Source: Rhynchopus sp. YZ270_cl-10 (taxonomy: Eukaryota > Euglenozoa > Diplonemea > Diplonemida > Diplonemidae). Taken from it: 64,000 nucleotides of DNA. Position numbers and translations under genes: made by a program. Positions 22,801 to 31,601 of the stretch are shown one piece after another. The first letter of the stretch is position 1, and each line of letters starts with the position of its first letter. The notes below the pieces were generated by a model. It made no database searches. It was given only the letters and a program-made list of their open reading frames with translations, and was not told where the DNA came from. The stretch covers positions 62,001 through 126,000 of the forward strand of contig OZ037851.1 of assembly GCA_964035575.1 (NCBI GenBank), in the 5' to 3' direction.

Positions 22801-23190
22801 CCAGGGGGTGAAGGTGTTGTTTTTGGTGAGCTCGTCATGGAGGAGGTTGAGGTAGTATGGTCGGCAAATCGCACCAAAGTTGTGCTTGGCTTTGTCCACT
22901 CCTCCGATGACGACGTCCTGGTGAAGATGGTGGAGTTCTTTGAGGTCAATTCTCTCATTCTCCATTAGTGGTGGGATTTTGGTGAATTTTTGAAGAATTT
23001 TCTGTTTTAGCAGGTTGGCGAATGCAGTGTCATTCCACTTCATTGAGAGGAGGTACTCGTCTACTCCTGCGTTGACTTCATCACGGATCGTCGGCATGTC
23101 CATGTTCATCCGGTATTTTGACCCTTTTTTGAAGAGGGTTTTCAATTGTTCCGAGATGTTGCAGAGATCATCGGCGACGTCGTAAAGCAC
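19711..23190 (-). CDS. Retroelement main frame: reverse transcriptase fused to ubiquitin-specific protease (~1159 aa)
   Basis: RT region (about residues 130-560): YLYGIMKRHKG (the PLE-type YGLPKxHK block), FDFSAMYSTIPQ, QTGLPTGGNASSDIANIF and RYIDDM with the catalytic YxDD near residue 403, then a FLGM block and the thumb-like tail. A ~200-residue Pro/Thr/Lys-rich linker follows. Residues ~785-1075 carry a USP domain: Cys box NLSNVCYINAAVQ (Cys ~797), two zinc-ribbon pairs (CNC; CPNKNCSNKYC), NLIVTLKRY, His box EGHYTCLKIG (His ~1020) and DD plus GYILVFQR. All expected catalytic residues are present. The frame is open upstream to about 23270 without an ATG; the listed start is GTG, and the first in-frame ATG is near residue 28. 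Known family analogues are OTU or Ulp1 peptidases in some other transposons; I recall no described USP. Confidence 0.8.
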   Translation of the reverse strand: MLYDVADDLCNISEQLKTLFKKGSKYRMNMDMPTIRDEVNAGVDEYLLSMKWNDTAFANLLKQKILQKFTKIPPLMENERIDLKELHHLHQDVVIGGVDKAKHNFGAICRPYYLNLLHDELTKNNTFTPWEGDQDTLVNKINKANQELHLKEGTAIPYLYGIMKRHKGKGVRKLRWIAGTSSTSNTAKTNKAIDNPRNNKRAPQQSCMASIHQETSGLLKAVMSALKRQDREEEARTGVRKYFIVESIDEVAAVIKQHEDSLAKLTPRTFDFSAMYSTIPQNHALQHLHEAITRAFTFMKNKRLQRPHDNRAKKKLFNWSPPNEPSHGLKTYTCDDVIKLVQYVIENSYVKNGGLIRKQQTGLPTGGNASSDIANIFCYNIEFKYISNLNSSDQKKYVNASRYIDDMLMWGTQPPPQDLYQMEYLETSHEEDKITFLGMMARIQRYEHKKPRIRLSVYNKELDWVDFTPLKYTSAYSTAPIKQVRGILTGAVLRANVICNNMSDFKLECQRIIYHLLGRGHNAEYLVPTWNTVIQRLYMNFAKELNECKHFFHQVVKQYKAQKPLWTENEFIGYTRPTKPMADTTPLPAMPSVSPLSKTTQDSEDMDIEQDTPPRRQKEQATPHNKTNSSPHRGNKTTASAVPSEDHTTNKSHETTPTDPTEYVPQPYIPTSNAPAKGQKTTKGNKKPPPDYHTVVGTSRPGQKTLTSPRATRPAGENTSAQTPHIFRAYRKGKNYEDYQKNPKKGQEKDKDKGKDKDKKHQPAPAPVHSIRTESLSLQSDSATPQHPPLKLLNLSNVCYINAAVQTLLPTFLSTIKNIPNSTLTKESSCMKTLISMLDEDPSRVMCLETLRDNLGFAEHFMEDMHEATTKLLDGTSTIWERWQGHKRTKIKLWDYISHDVEYFCNCGLESNVHQERQILEVAIPENTEHYTLQEIINHELSHTTTFRRDCPNKNCSNKYCQEKITSTVPPNLIVTLKRYANESRVKTPLKCEIPEKITINGENYALITAGLHQGTTIDEGHYTCLKIGQDKNTLLDDVRHYYKDKKSSSKLLREEGYILVFQRTQAADEPMDVEHAPPSTPPMEPATPLRRHMPATTPMTERHVATPDIATTLFMSPHVSNRESAPTPQRTQPPLPLPQQHSPEQQQPPTPAPPPPTN

Positions 23191-23281
23191 TCGGCCGATT
23201 TCAGGGGGGTTGTGGGCACCTGTGGGGGCTCCCTCCCTGGTGTGGGCCAGCGATCAACGACATAATAAGGGAAAAAAAAAA

Positions 23282-23468
23282 CGATCGTTTTTTTTTTCCT
23301 TCACGATCGTGAAGAAAAAGGTGCTTTTTTTTCACGATCGTGAAGAAAAAAAAAAAAAAAAAAAACGATCGTTTTTTTTTCTTCACGATCGTGAAAAAAA
23401 AAAAAAAAAAAAAAGACCGATCACTTTTTCCCAGATTCGTAAAAAAAAAAAAAAAAAAAAAACGATCG
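23282..23468. repeat. Array of CGATCG palindromes separated by A/T runs
   Basis: CGATCG occurs six times (23282, 23304, 23335, 23366, 23386, 23463), mostly inside TTCACGATCGTGAA. It lies immediately upstream of the retroelement's main frame and echoes the cluster at 14204-14299. In single strand it would fold into a run of short hairpins. Confidence 0.65.
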
Positions 23469-23906
23469 TTTTCACCCTATGTTTTTTTGATTTCTTTTTT
23501 GACTGTTTCAAAGAGGTAGGGAGGGGGTGGGGTGTAGTGCGAAGTTCACAGGACAGCTGTATTGTGTGCTTCGACTTTCTGTTAACTCCTTTGTAATTAT
23601 GAGTAAACAAAGCATAGTGCAGCAGTAGAATATATCTATAAATATAAACTAGTTTGCACTATAGACAAAAGAAAAATGCTTCTGAAAAAAAAAAAACTAA
23701 GTTGCTCATTTTTTCCCCGTTTTTCAGAGGGGTAGCGCAACATCTCAAATGAGCGAAACTCAAACAGGATACAAACTGATCTGTTTTTTTCTCTTTGACA
23801 AATGTTCTACTATGTTTTTCTTCCATCTCAAGATCCTCAAGATCCTCAAGAACTGAGGCAGGAAAACACCCACACAAATGTGAGTTGTTCAAATGAAAGA
23901 GAAATT

Positions 23907-24756
23907 TTAACCCTTAGCCAACGAGCAACCCGTACAGGGGTTGTTTTTTTTTGGGGGGTTTTATGAAGAACACCAGTAAACAATTTCTTTTTTGGACTTT
24001 TTGATCGATTTTTTTTATGTTGAAAAGATTTGTCACGAAACGTTCCAAAAAACATGTTTTTGGGAGAAAAAAACAACCACATATTTGGTAGGTAGCGTCA
24101 GGGATTGTCCCTCCCAAACACTGAAAGTTGATGCTATTTTCTGGTTTTTGGGTTGGTGCCCAAGGCCCAACCAAGGCCCCAAAAAATGTCAAAAATATGT
24201 TATTTGTCACATATGAGCAAAAATAAAGCAATTGCGGGGTCGCACGACCTCCCATTCGTAACACAGCCACCCTCACACCAACAGGGCTTTCACCTCCTTT
24301 TCACTGTTTTTCACTGGTTTTGACTGGTTTTGACTGTTTTGACCGGTTTTCACTGTTTTTCACTATTTTTTGTTCCTCTCTCAGGCTGTTCATACAACTT
24401 CTACTCCATATTTCTGACCGATTTTTTTTTTATTGATGTCATTTGCTCTCGATCTTTCAAATAACGCCATTTTCGAGTTCCGGTTTTGCACACATATTTC
24501 GTCAGAGGACTGCGGGAGCTATTTTCCCCGAAATTTTGGGTGTTTTTTTCCAAGCATTTTGGATTTTTACAAAATATTTTTTTTTCAAAAAAAATCCAAA
24601 AAATAAATAATCAAAAGTTCTGCTCAAAATCTTTCAATTGCGACCAGAATCGGTCAAAAAGTCGTTGCCCTTCACATTTTGCCTCTTGGAGAGCCTGGAC
24701 CCCCCAAAAACAAAAAAAAAACACACCTAAAAATCCCTTCGTTGGCTAAGGGTTAA
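23907..24756. mobile_element. piggyBac-like MITE (842 bp, TTAA-flanked)
   Basis: TTAA at 23907-23910 and 24753-24756 flanks 14-bp perfect inverted ends CCCTTAGCCAACGA / TCGTTGGCTAAGGG. TTAA target duplication with CCC-starting ends is diagnostic of piggyBac-type elements. The interior is non-coding and includes a short tandem stretch of TTTTCACTG/TTTTGACTG units (24296-24370). It must rely on a transposase elsewhere. Confidence 0.85.
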
Positions 24757-26119
24757 AACGAATGCGCCTCCTTCAAGGACCTTGTGCACACATCTCAAAG
24801 GGGAATTTTCAATTCAGGAGAACGTTCTGAACAGAAAACATTCGAGAAGGTACAACACATGCGCAAAGAAAAAAGTAAAAGTTGGGAAGATGACATTACA
24901 CCTCTCATGCTTAGTCACGCTGAAGAAAGCATGAAAGGTCATTCCTATTATCAATCACGACAGGCGAGAATCCCCAAAATCTATTTTCCCGGGTTTCAAA
25001 AAAAAAAAAGTTCTTGTGTTTTACAGGGCTGGGGGAATTTCTTTATATTTTTGTGCATCTTTTCTTTTTGTTACTGACTGAGCTGTTATTTTACGGCTCG
25101 ACTGGGTGTTTAGATATTATAATATTATTGTGATCAAAAGTCAATTGATTTACAAAAAAATCACACCAGACGAAAAAAAATGTGTTATTCGGCTGTATGT
25201 GTTGTTTATTTGCAAGCCTTCTGGGCAAGTGGGAGTTGCTTCGGCTTTCGATCACAGAATTATATGAATAGTTTTCGTTCAGAAAGAGAGAGAGGAGCCG
25301 TGCTACTCTTGGCCTGTGAACAGAACTGGGCTGGGTAAGAGCGAACGTTGTGAGTATGAGAGTTGGGTTCCTTGCAAAATAAAGTGAAGTTTTGTTTGTT
25401 TTATGTGCATTTTTTAAAAAATCGTGTTCCCAGTGTCTTGCGTGCTGGGGGGCGCGCAAAACACAAGAAAAAGAGGAAATCACACAAAAAAATAATACAC
25501 AATTGAATTTTCCACTCCTCAACCGCTCCAACAACAAAACAACAAAGTGTCATTGACGTCTGCTCTGGGTTGCGCGTGGGGTGGGGGGGAGTTTATAAGA
25601 CGAACCTAAACCTGTTCTTACACATCTGAAAAAAACGATGTTTAAGGATACCGATTGCCGATATCAATTCAAAAAGGGATACGTCAGAACCAGAAAGACG
25701 CTGCTGGGGTTATCACACTGTACAGTTAGATTTTTACAAAAAAAAATTTCCAAAAAAAAAAATCAAATAAGCAATCAACCTTATCCCTCTGCAGATACGA
25801 ACGGGGAAAGAAAAAAGAGAACACTTGAAAGAATGTGCATAAAAAGAGTGACAAAGAATGACTGTGTCTCACAGTGCACATACACATCTAGTAAAAGATA
25901 CAAGCTGAAGCAGGCGAAGCAAACGACGTTGCTTGCATTCAAATATAAAATAACTCTTATGTGCGCAAACCTGCAATGCGGGTTTGCGTGCACCATCAAA
26001 AATCCAAAAGATAGCCTCACAAAGGATGCTCGAGAAACAAAGACATTGAGACATTGAGACTAAAGGCTCGTCCAAAGGTTAGAACAAACACAATACAGTT
26101 TTCTTCGGAATTTCGCCGT
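24757..26119. other. AT-rich spacer, no gene seen
   Basis: The plus-strand ORF at 25638-26057 is Lys/Thr-rich, AT-biased and without introns or motifs, so it is treated as chance. A recurrent-motif instance lies at about 24889-24932. Confidence 0.5.
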
Positions 26120-27430
26120 TCAGACGGAGACCTCTTTCCTTGCGCGGAATGAGCCACTGAAGGAGGAACGTGTGCCAATCATGGCTGGGGGTGAGCTGGA
26201 GGCGTCTGAGCGGAAGGAGCTGGACTTGCCCTTCAGGTACGCGTCACGCAGCTCTGCGGTGTGCTGCCGCTGCTGCTGCGACATCTGCGGCTGGTCCCAG
26301 TACTCGACGGGGATGCCGAGGCGGAGTGTGCTTCCTGTTGCAGCTGCAGCTGTCTCCCTCTGCGCGAGGTACTCCGGCGAGTCAAAGTGCGCAGCAGACA
26401 CACCACCGCTGTCGCCATCAAGCGTCTTCTGCAGCTTCGGCACCTCCATGTGTGTCTGCGTCAGCGACGTGTTGGGCACACGGAGAACCAGCTCCGTCGG
26501 TGTTGTGTCACGTTGCATTGAACGGTGCCGCTCACTCAGGTCTGACGTTGCCCTGGGTAGCGACCCTTGGGAGCCCTGCAGACAGGGAACGCCTTGTGTG
26601 CCCTGCGCACCTTGTGTGTCAGCAGGGGTGCGCACAGAGGCTGCACGGCGGCGGAGGTTGGACTCCATGGCGGAGCTTACACGCATGAAGTCGCCCGACT
26701 GTGCCAGCATCGTTGCAGCGCGCATGTCAAGGTGTTGCTGCTTGTCTTCAAAGGATGTCTCCGACCCGAAGCTGCCGTTGTGCGGTGCTGGTGGTGGTGG
26801 AGACGCGTCCCACTCCGGCCTGTCGTGGATGTGGGTGTTGCGCCGGCGATGCTTCACCCTGCTGCTCAGTGCACTCTGCGGGTGCTCACTCACCACCGCA
26901 GGCTCGAGCGGGCTTTGGTATGGCGTCACGACGGTCGGCTCCCACCCACTCAGTTCGGGTGGCACAATAGGGATAACACCTCCGGTACGTGTGGGCGAGA
27001 TGAGGCTTGCAGGCTCCATTGGCGGGCTGAGTGCAGGGCCTGCGAGAATGGGTGGTGCGTACTGTGCTGGGACAGGTGGGACGGGTGGCAGGTCGCTGCG
27101 GGAATCGCGTGTGGAGGAACGACGCCGTGGGACCTGTGGCGCGTGATGCGTGGCGTCTGCGGGTGGCATGGGTGCTGGAGCTGTGGTGGTGGGATCGGCA
27201 TGCGCCGCGTCATCTGCCTTAGGTGCGCCACCACGTTGGCTGCGCCTGTTTTCAATCTCAACTTGCCTGCGGAGGTGTGCTTTGCTCTTCTTCCCGATGC
27301 AGTTCTTGCACTGTAGGGTGGAGTGGATTTGAAAGATAAGTGGAAAGGTGAATACCTTGAACCCGCTCTTGCGGGACTCCCCCTCCGTGTTGATCAGAGA
27401 ACACACCACGCATATCGTTTCCTCTCCCAT
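26120..27430 (-). CDS. Zinc-ribbon N-terminus followed by long disordered region (421 aa after splicing)
   Basis: ATG at 27430 starts MGEETICVVCSLINTEGE. A 45-nt intron at 27311-27355 (donor GTATTC, acceptor CTACAG) is in frame and stop-free, so unspliced RNA would also be translatable. Removing it brings CVVC and CKNC together as CxxC-x15-CxxC, a compact zinc ribbon. Retaining it inserts 15 hydrophobic residues (starting VFTFPLIFQ) between the pairs. The rest is Pro/Ser/Gln-rich and basic in places (RRRSSTRDSRSD), with QGTQGVPCLQGSQGS-like short repeats, and looks disordered. A C-terminal SSSFRSDASSS region may be phosphorylated. No enzymatic domain. A 215-bp upstream block (27614-27827) is shared with the propeller gene at 31.3 kb. 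Confidence 0.82.
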   Translation of the reverse strand: MGEETICVVCSLINTEGESRKSGFKVFTFPLIFQIHSTLQCKNCIGKKSKAHLRRQVEIENRRSQRGGAPKADDAAHADPTTTAPAPMPPADATHHAPQVPRRRSSTRDSRSDLPPVPPVPAQYAPPILAGPALSPPMEPASLISPTRTGGVIPIVPPELSGWEPTVVTPYQSPLEPAVVSEHPQSALSSRVKHRRRNTHIHDRPEWDASPPPPAPHNGSFGSETSFEDKQQHLDMRAATMLAQSGDFMRVSSAMESNLRRRAASVRTPADTQGAQGTQGVPCLQGSQGSLPRATSDLSERHRSMQRDTTPTELVLRVPNTSLTQTHMEVPKLQKTLDGDSGGVSAAHFDSPEYLAQRETAAAATGSTLRLGIPVEYWDQPQMSQQQRQHTAELRDAYLKGKSSSFRSDASSSPPAMIGTRSSFSGSFRARKEVSV

Positions 27431-27901
27431 TGTGTTCTCTGTGGTGTGTGAACGTACAGTGGGTTATCGCTTGGGGCGACGTTCTTGTATTGACTGTAAA
27501 AAGTAAGAAGCCCTGTTCTGTTTAAGTTGCAATAAGATTTTGCTTTGTTTTGTTTACTCTAAGACGTGTCATTGTCCTGACAATCCGACAACGTACCACC
27601 GTGCGTCCGACATACCGAAGTCTTTGCTTTGCATGTTTAAGAGAAAGGGTAAGAGAAGAGTTGAGATGAACCTAAGCCTCTCTGTGCTTGGTCACCTCAT
27701 AAAAGGGGAAAGCAAGTGAAAAGAACTTTGTGAGCGTGATGTGGTTTTGGGTTTTTTTTTTCGAGTCTCGACTAAATGTGAAAAGCAATTTCGAGATGTT
27801 CAATATTTTTTCGATCTCAATTTTCCCGCTCGAGATCTTTGTACCACAGTGAATAAAATTTTCTTGTGCAGAAAGTTAAAGAAAATGAAGTAAACCCCCC
27901 C
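27431..27901. promoter_or_regulatory. 5' flank with 215-bp block shared between two genes
   Basis: 27614-27827 (ACCGAAG.CTTTGCTTTGC to AATTTTCCC) matches 31602-31861, which lies ~270 bp upstream of the propeller gene starting at 31332. Both contain the recurrent motif CCTAAGCCTCTCTGTGCTTGG then TCACCTCATAAAAGG. The shared position upstream of two unrelated genes suggests a promoter or 5' processing element, or a duplicated spacer. Confidence 0.45.
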
Positions 27902-29102
27902 TAGGGCCCGCGACTCCCTAGTAAACCAGTGTCCCAAAAACTATTTTTTCAATATTTGTGACACTTCTGGGCATCTCCGGGTGGACACCACCCCCAGAAT
28001 AGGCCTGGGGCACCCTGTGGGGCGAAATTTCACCGGTTACCCACCCCAGAATACGAAAAAATGCAAAAAAAATAGCGAAAAAGTGGCTTTTCATGGGTTT
28101 GGCCATTTTGGGCAAAAGAGCCATTTTTCAGGAAAAACACAAAAAAAAAGTTAAAAAAACAGCATAAATTACCCCCTTTTGCGGCAAATATGCCCCAAAA
28201 ATGGTTTTTGAGTCTATTTCCACCTGTTTTTGACATTTTTGGCACTTTTTCTGGCGTTTTTTTGGTATTTTTAGGTCAAAAAACATACCCTGCACATACC
28301 CTGCACACACCCTGCACAGTAAAAATGCAGGCATTTTGCGAGTTCTGGGAGTCATATTTTTGACGAAAACCCCCGAAAAAGCACTCCGGGAGCCCAGATA
28401 GTTCCAAATATCCACCAGACACCCACAAAAACACCTCAAAAACATGCCCGGAAAACATTTTTAAAAACACACTTTTTTCAAAAAGGTCATCTGGGCAAGT
28501 TCCATAATGACTTATTTGAAAAAGTGTGTTTTTAAAAATGTTTTCCGGGCATGTTTTTGAGGTGTTTTTGTGGGTGTCTGGTGGATATTTGGAACTATCT
28601 GGGCTCCCGGAGTGCTTTTTCGGGGGTTTTCGTCAAAAATATGACTCCCAGAACTCGCAAAATGCCTGCATTTTTACTGTGCAGGGTGTGTGCAGGGTAT
28701 GTGCAGGGTATGTTTTTTGACCTAAAAATACCAAAAAAACGCCAGAAAAAGTGCCAAAAATGTCAAAAACAGGTGGAAATAGACTCAAAAACCATTTTTG
28801 GGGCATATTTGCCGCAAAGGGGGGTGATTTATGCTGTTTATTTAACTTTTTTTTTGCGTTTTTCCTGAAAAACGGCTATTTTGCCCAAAATGGCCAAACC
28901 CATGAAAAAGCCACCTTTTCATTATTTTTTTGCATTTTTTCATGTTCTGGGGTGGATAACTGGTGAAATTTCGCCCCACAGGGTGCCCCAGGCCTATTCT
29001 GGAGGTGGTTTCCACTCGGAGATGCCCAGAAGTGAAAAAAAGTGGGAAAATAGTTTTTGGGACACTGGCCCCCACGTTAAAACCGTGAAGTCGCGGGCCC
29101 TA
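27902..29102. repeat. 1.2-kb near-perfect palindrome (foldback element)
   Basis: Arms of ~590 bp meet near 28502 (GTCAT ... ATGAC). The ends are TAGGGCCCGCGACT / AGTCGCGGGCCCTA and abut C runs on both sides. The same reading occurs in both arms (28276-28470 minus and 28526-28720 plus are identical over 64 residues). A triple word TGCAGGGTATG/TGCAGGGTGTG sits in each arm. Non-coding. It resembles the palindrome at 10.9-12.1 kb in size, TAGGG ends and homopolymer flanks. Confidence 0.85.
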
Positions 29103-29868
29103 CCCCCCCCCCCCCCCCGCATAGTATTTACATACATTATTGGTAAATACTAACGGGTTCGTAAACCTTACACGGGTTTTAGTTCCTTCGTAAACCTTAA
29201 CGGGACGGAAAGTAGTTCCACATAAGGTTTACGAGGACACCTCTTTTTATTAAAGTAAGACGGTCCCCTCTCATTGCACGAACACGTAACATTATTTCTT
29301 GTATGTTTCGAAGAGGCAGCACCTAGCTGCACTTGTTCTTCTGTATACGTTTTCCGCACTGGCTGGAGTTATTCCTAAATGCATCCACCTCGATCTCGAG
29401 ATTGCTTTGTCCATACCGGTGTCATCGTTGAAGGGGAGTTCGAGGGCTGTGTACATAGTGTCCTCGGGTTTTTCGTCGTGCATCGTAGCTCGCAAGCGAG
29501 TCTTGACCAATTTCATGAGAAAAAACATTCTCTCCACTCCAGCTGTTCCAATAGGCAGTGTGGCCGCCAAAAATAGAATAGAGAGGTGCAAGACTCTTAT
29601 CTCAAGGTCCTTCAACACGTTCGTTTGTGGGTTTACGGGTTCGTGATCGAAGTGAATTTTTGACTTTTCGCCGAATCTCCGGGCTAGCGACCAAGTTTTG
29701 ACCAGATGCCAACGAAAATCCCATATTTTTTTCAAAAAAATCCACTTTTGAAAATTAAATAAGTCTTGGTAAACCTTATGCGGGACGTAAACCTTAGACG
29801 GGTTCGTAAACCTTATCCGGTTCGTAAACCTTATTGTATGTAAATCCTATGCGGGGGGGGGGTTTATT
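29103..29868 (-). mobile_element. hAT-type remnant element with transposase C-terminal fragment
   Basis: The ends CCCCCGCATAGTATTTACAT and its imperfect inverse ATGTAAATCCTATGCGGGGG bound a 766-bp element. Subterminal CGTAAACCTTA words are clustered at both ends (29167-29235; 29770-29840). The minus frame 29292-29735 carries FLAATLPIGTAGVERMFFLM and KTRLRATMHDEKPEDTMYTA, the hAT dimerisation region. The N-terminal and catalytic parts are missing, so it is an internally deleted, non-autonomous DNA transposon. It sits directly against the palindrome at 27902-29102. Confidence 0.7.
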
Positions 29869-29891
29869 TTCATCATAATATTATTTATTAT

Positions 29892-30008
29892 TGGTGAGGG
29901 ATCAACAAAAATGGTCCCATCTTTCTTTTTATGGTGTGTGTTTTGCAAAACGTAGAAAAGAAAAGTAAAATGCTTCGTGCACAAATTGAAACTTCAGTAG
30001 ATTGGTTT
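29892..30008. repeat. 117-bp duplicate of 12813-12929
   Basis: Same orientation and about one mismatch. It lies between the hAT remnant and the 3' end of the propeller gene. Confidence 0.85.
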
Positions 30009-30078
30009 AAAAAATGAGAAACTGACTTCAGGATCTGACGAGAGAAGTAATACAAGAAAAGCAAGGCGGGGAGGGTTT

Positions 30079-31332
30079 TCACGAACACACACACCCACTG
30101 CAGCGCGACTCCGTTGCCACAACAGTTCGTTTCAAGGGACGGGGGGTTAATGAAGTAGTTGGTAAAAAAGGTTGGTTGGTTCTCTCTGGAGTGTTGGGAC
30201 CATGTTGCAGGACGTCCTCCTCTGATACCTGCATGTTAATGGCAGCAACGTCGAGCACCAAGGCACCAAGGACGTTTCCAACAACGACTAGTCTGCGCCC
30301 GTCTGTCGAGGCATGCACAGACCGTCCAAGACGACAACCTCGCGTGCACCCCATGGGTGCTCCACTGCGTGCGTCCCACTGCTGCACACTCGCGAAGGAC
30401 ACTGTGAAGAGGTATCGCGAACACGCACTGAAGCAAGCTCCATTCATAGCGTCCGTTCCATTGCACAGTGTGCAGAGGGCCTCCCCGGAGACAATGTCAA
30501 TGGTGCGGACGGTGTGATTGGTGCCACAGCTCAACACTGCGAGGCTTGCATCGGGCGAAAACGACGGCCGCAACCTCCCGGACCACCCGGACAGCCCTAG
30601 GTCCACACGGTGCACCACACTCTGAGGCAGATCCGGGGTGTCCAGACGGTACACCCCAGTGGTCGGATATCCGTTGCTCAAGAGCAGGGTCTCGCAGGGT
30701 GACACTGCAAAGGAGAACCCACAATGATCAATGGTACGCATCTTCACCCCCTCGCAGGAGTACTGTAAGATCTGCCCAGAGGTCCCAATCAGCACCGCCT
30801 CGGTGACCCGCATGGCCACAAGCTTCGAAACCGTGCGTGCGATACAGACCACAACCTCTGCACCGCTGCCCCGCGGTCTAAAGTACACAGCATTGCTGTT
30901 CACTGAACGACAGTAGACGATGTGGTGTGGCATGAGAACCACCTCGCACGGAGGTCCGCCCATGGGAGGGAGAGGTGTGACCTTGGTGGTGACGAGGTTG
31001 ATGGTGGCGGCGTGTTCGCCTCCCACTACGAGTGTGTCCTCGCATACGTCTCCGGTGAAGCCTCCCACAGTATAGCGCTTCGGCACCCACACACCACCCC
31101 ATACATAGACAGTCCCGCCTGCACACAGTGCGGTGTCGGCAATCAGAACCTCCGGTGCCAGCACCTCCCCATCAGCACCATCTACACACAGACCCACTGC
31201 CTCGGCCGACAACACGCTCTGTGGGTACAACACCGCAACAGCACGCTCCTGCAGATCTGCAGCACTGCAACCCTCCCCCACCTCTGCAGCACAGCGTTGT
31301 CCAGATGTTGTGCATTCAAACCATATCTCCAT
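30079..31332 (-). CDS. Propeller-like protein A (417 aa), tandem paralogue
   Basis: ATG 31332 (MEIWFECTTSGQRC) is the start shared with paralogue B; the frame upstream of it is not conserved. Residues 1-75 resemble a ubiquitin-like or head domain (GEGCSAADLQERAVAVLYPQ). The rest is a series of short beta repeats (FSFAVSPCETLLLSNGYP; RPSFSPDASLAVLSCG; ACFSACSRYLFTVS; VQQWDARSGAP) typical of a seven-bladed WD40/quinoprotein-like propeller, though WD dipeptides are mostly lost. The C-terminus is Cys-rich (SRCSGCVCS). This suggests a protein-interaction scaffold; no catalytic site is seen. Intronless. It is most diverged from B in the linker after the head domain and at the C-terminus. Confidence 0.82.
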   Translation of the reverse strand: MEIWFECTTSGQRCAAEVGEGCSAADLQERAVAVLYPQSVLSAEAVGLCVDGADGEVLAPEVLIADTALCAGGTVYVWGGVWVPKRYTVGGFTGDVCEDTLVVGGEHAATINLVTTKVTPLPPMGGPPCEVVLMPHHIVYCRSVNSNAVYFRPRGSGAEVVVCIARTVSKLVAMRVTEAVLIGTSGQILQYSCEGVKMRTIDHCGFSFAVSPCETLLLSNGYPTTGVYRLDTPDLPQSVVHRVDLGLSGWSGRLRPSFSPDASLAVLSCGTNHTVRTIDIVSGEALCTLCNGTDAMNGACFSACSRYLFTVSFASVQQWDARSGAPMGCTRGCRLGRSVHASTDGRRLVVVGNVLGALVLDVAAINMQVSEEDVLQHGPNTPERTNQPFLPTTSLTPRPLKRTVVATESRCSGCVCS

Positions 31333-31601
31333 TGTGTGGTCACTGTCTGAGAGGGCGGTGGGAGAAGCAGGGTGTCGGTATGCTGAGTGGATGGGGGATG
31401 TTTGAGTGAATGGAACAAAGGTTGCTTTTGAAAGATGAATGTGCACCTCCCATCTACAATACGGTCTGCAGCGATCCAGGAACACATAGGGAGGGGTTGT
31501 GTGAGGTCGAAATGGTTCAGGGGTGGGATCTTGTTTTTGTTTTCTTTTCAGACTCATGAGAGAAGATAGGGGCTGCAACATCCTTTGGTTGGGTAAGCCT
31601 T

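Larger units (their letters stand above)
17970..23190 (-). mobile_element. Retroelement with Penelope-like RT and a USP deubiquitinase domain
   Basis: A ~5.2-kb minus-strand element with two long overlapping reading frames. It is bounded by the 22-bp direct repeat CTCGGCCGATTTCAGGGGGG(TT) at 17948-17969 and 23191-23212. If that is a target duplication, the element begins abruptly inside the RT frame and looks 5'-truncated, and its 3' end lies near 17970 beyond A/T- and G-rich tracts. There are no LTRs. No GIY-YIG or APE endonuclease is visible. RT motifs place it nearest Penelope-like elements, but this is by eye. The frames are long and the catalytic motifs look intact, so insertion seems fairly recent. 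Confidence 0.72.

Noticed and set aside
25638-26057. 139-residue plus-strand ORF in AT-rich spacer
   Set aside because: Codon use matches the spacer and not host exons; Lys-rich, no motif, no splice partner, and opposite strand to every supported gene.
26172-27316. Long plus-strand ORFs opposite the zinc-ribbon gene
   Set aside because: GC-rich antisense shadows; the minus frame has the ATG, the intron signals and the CxxC pairs.
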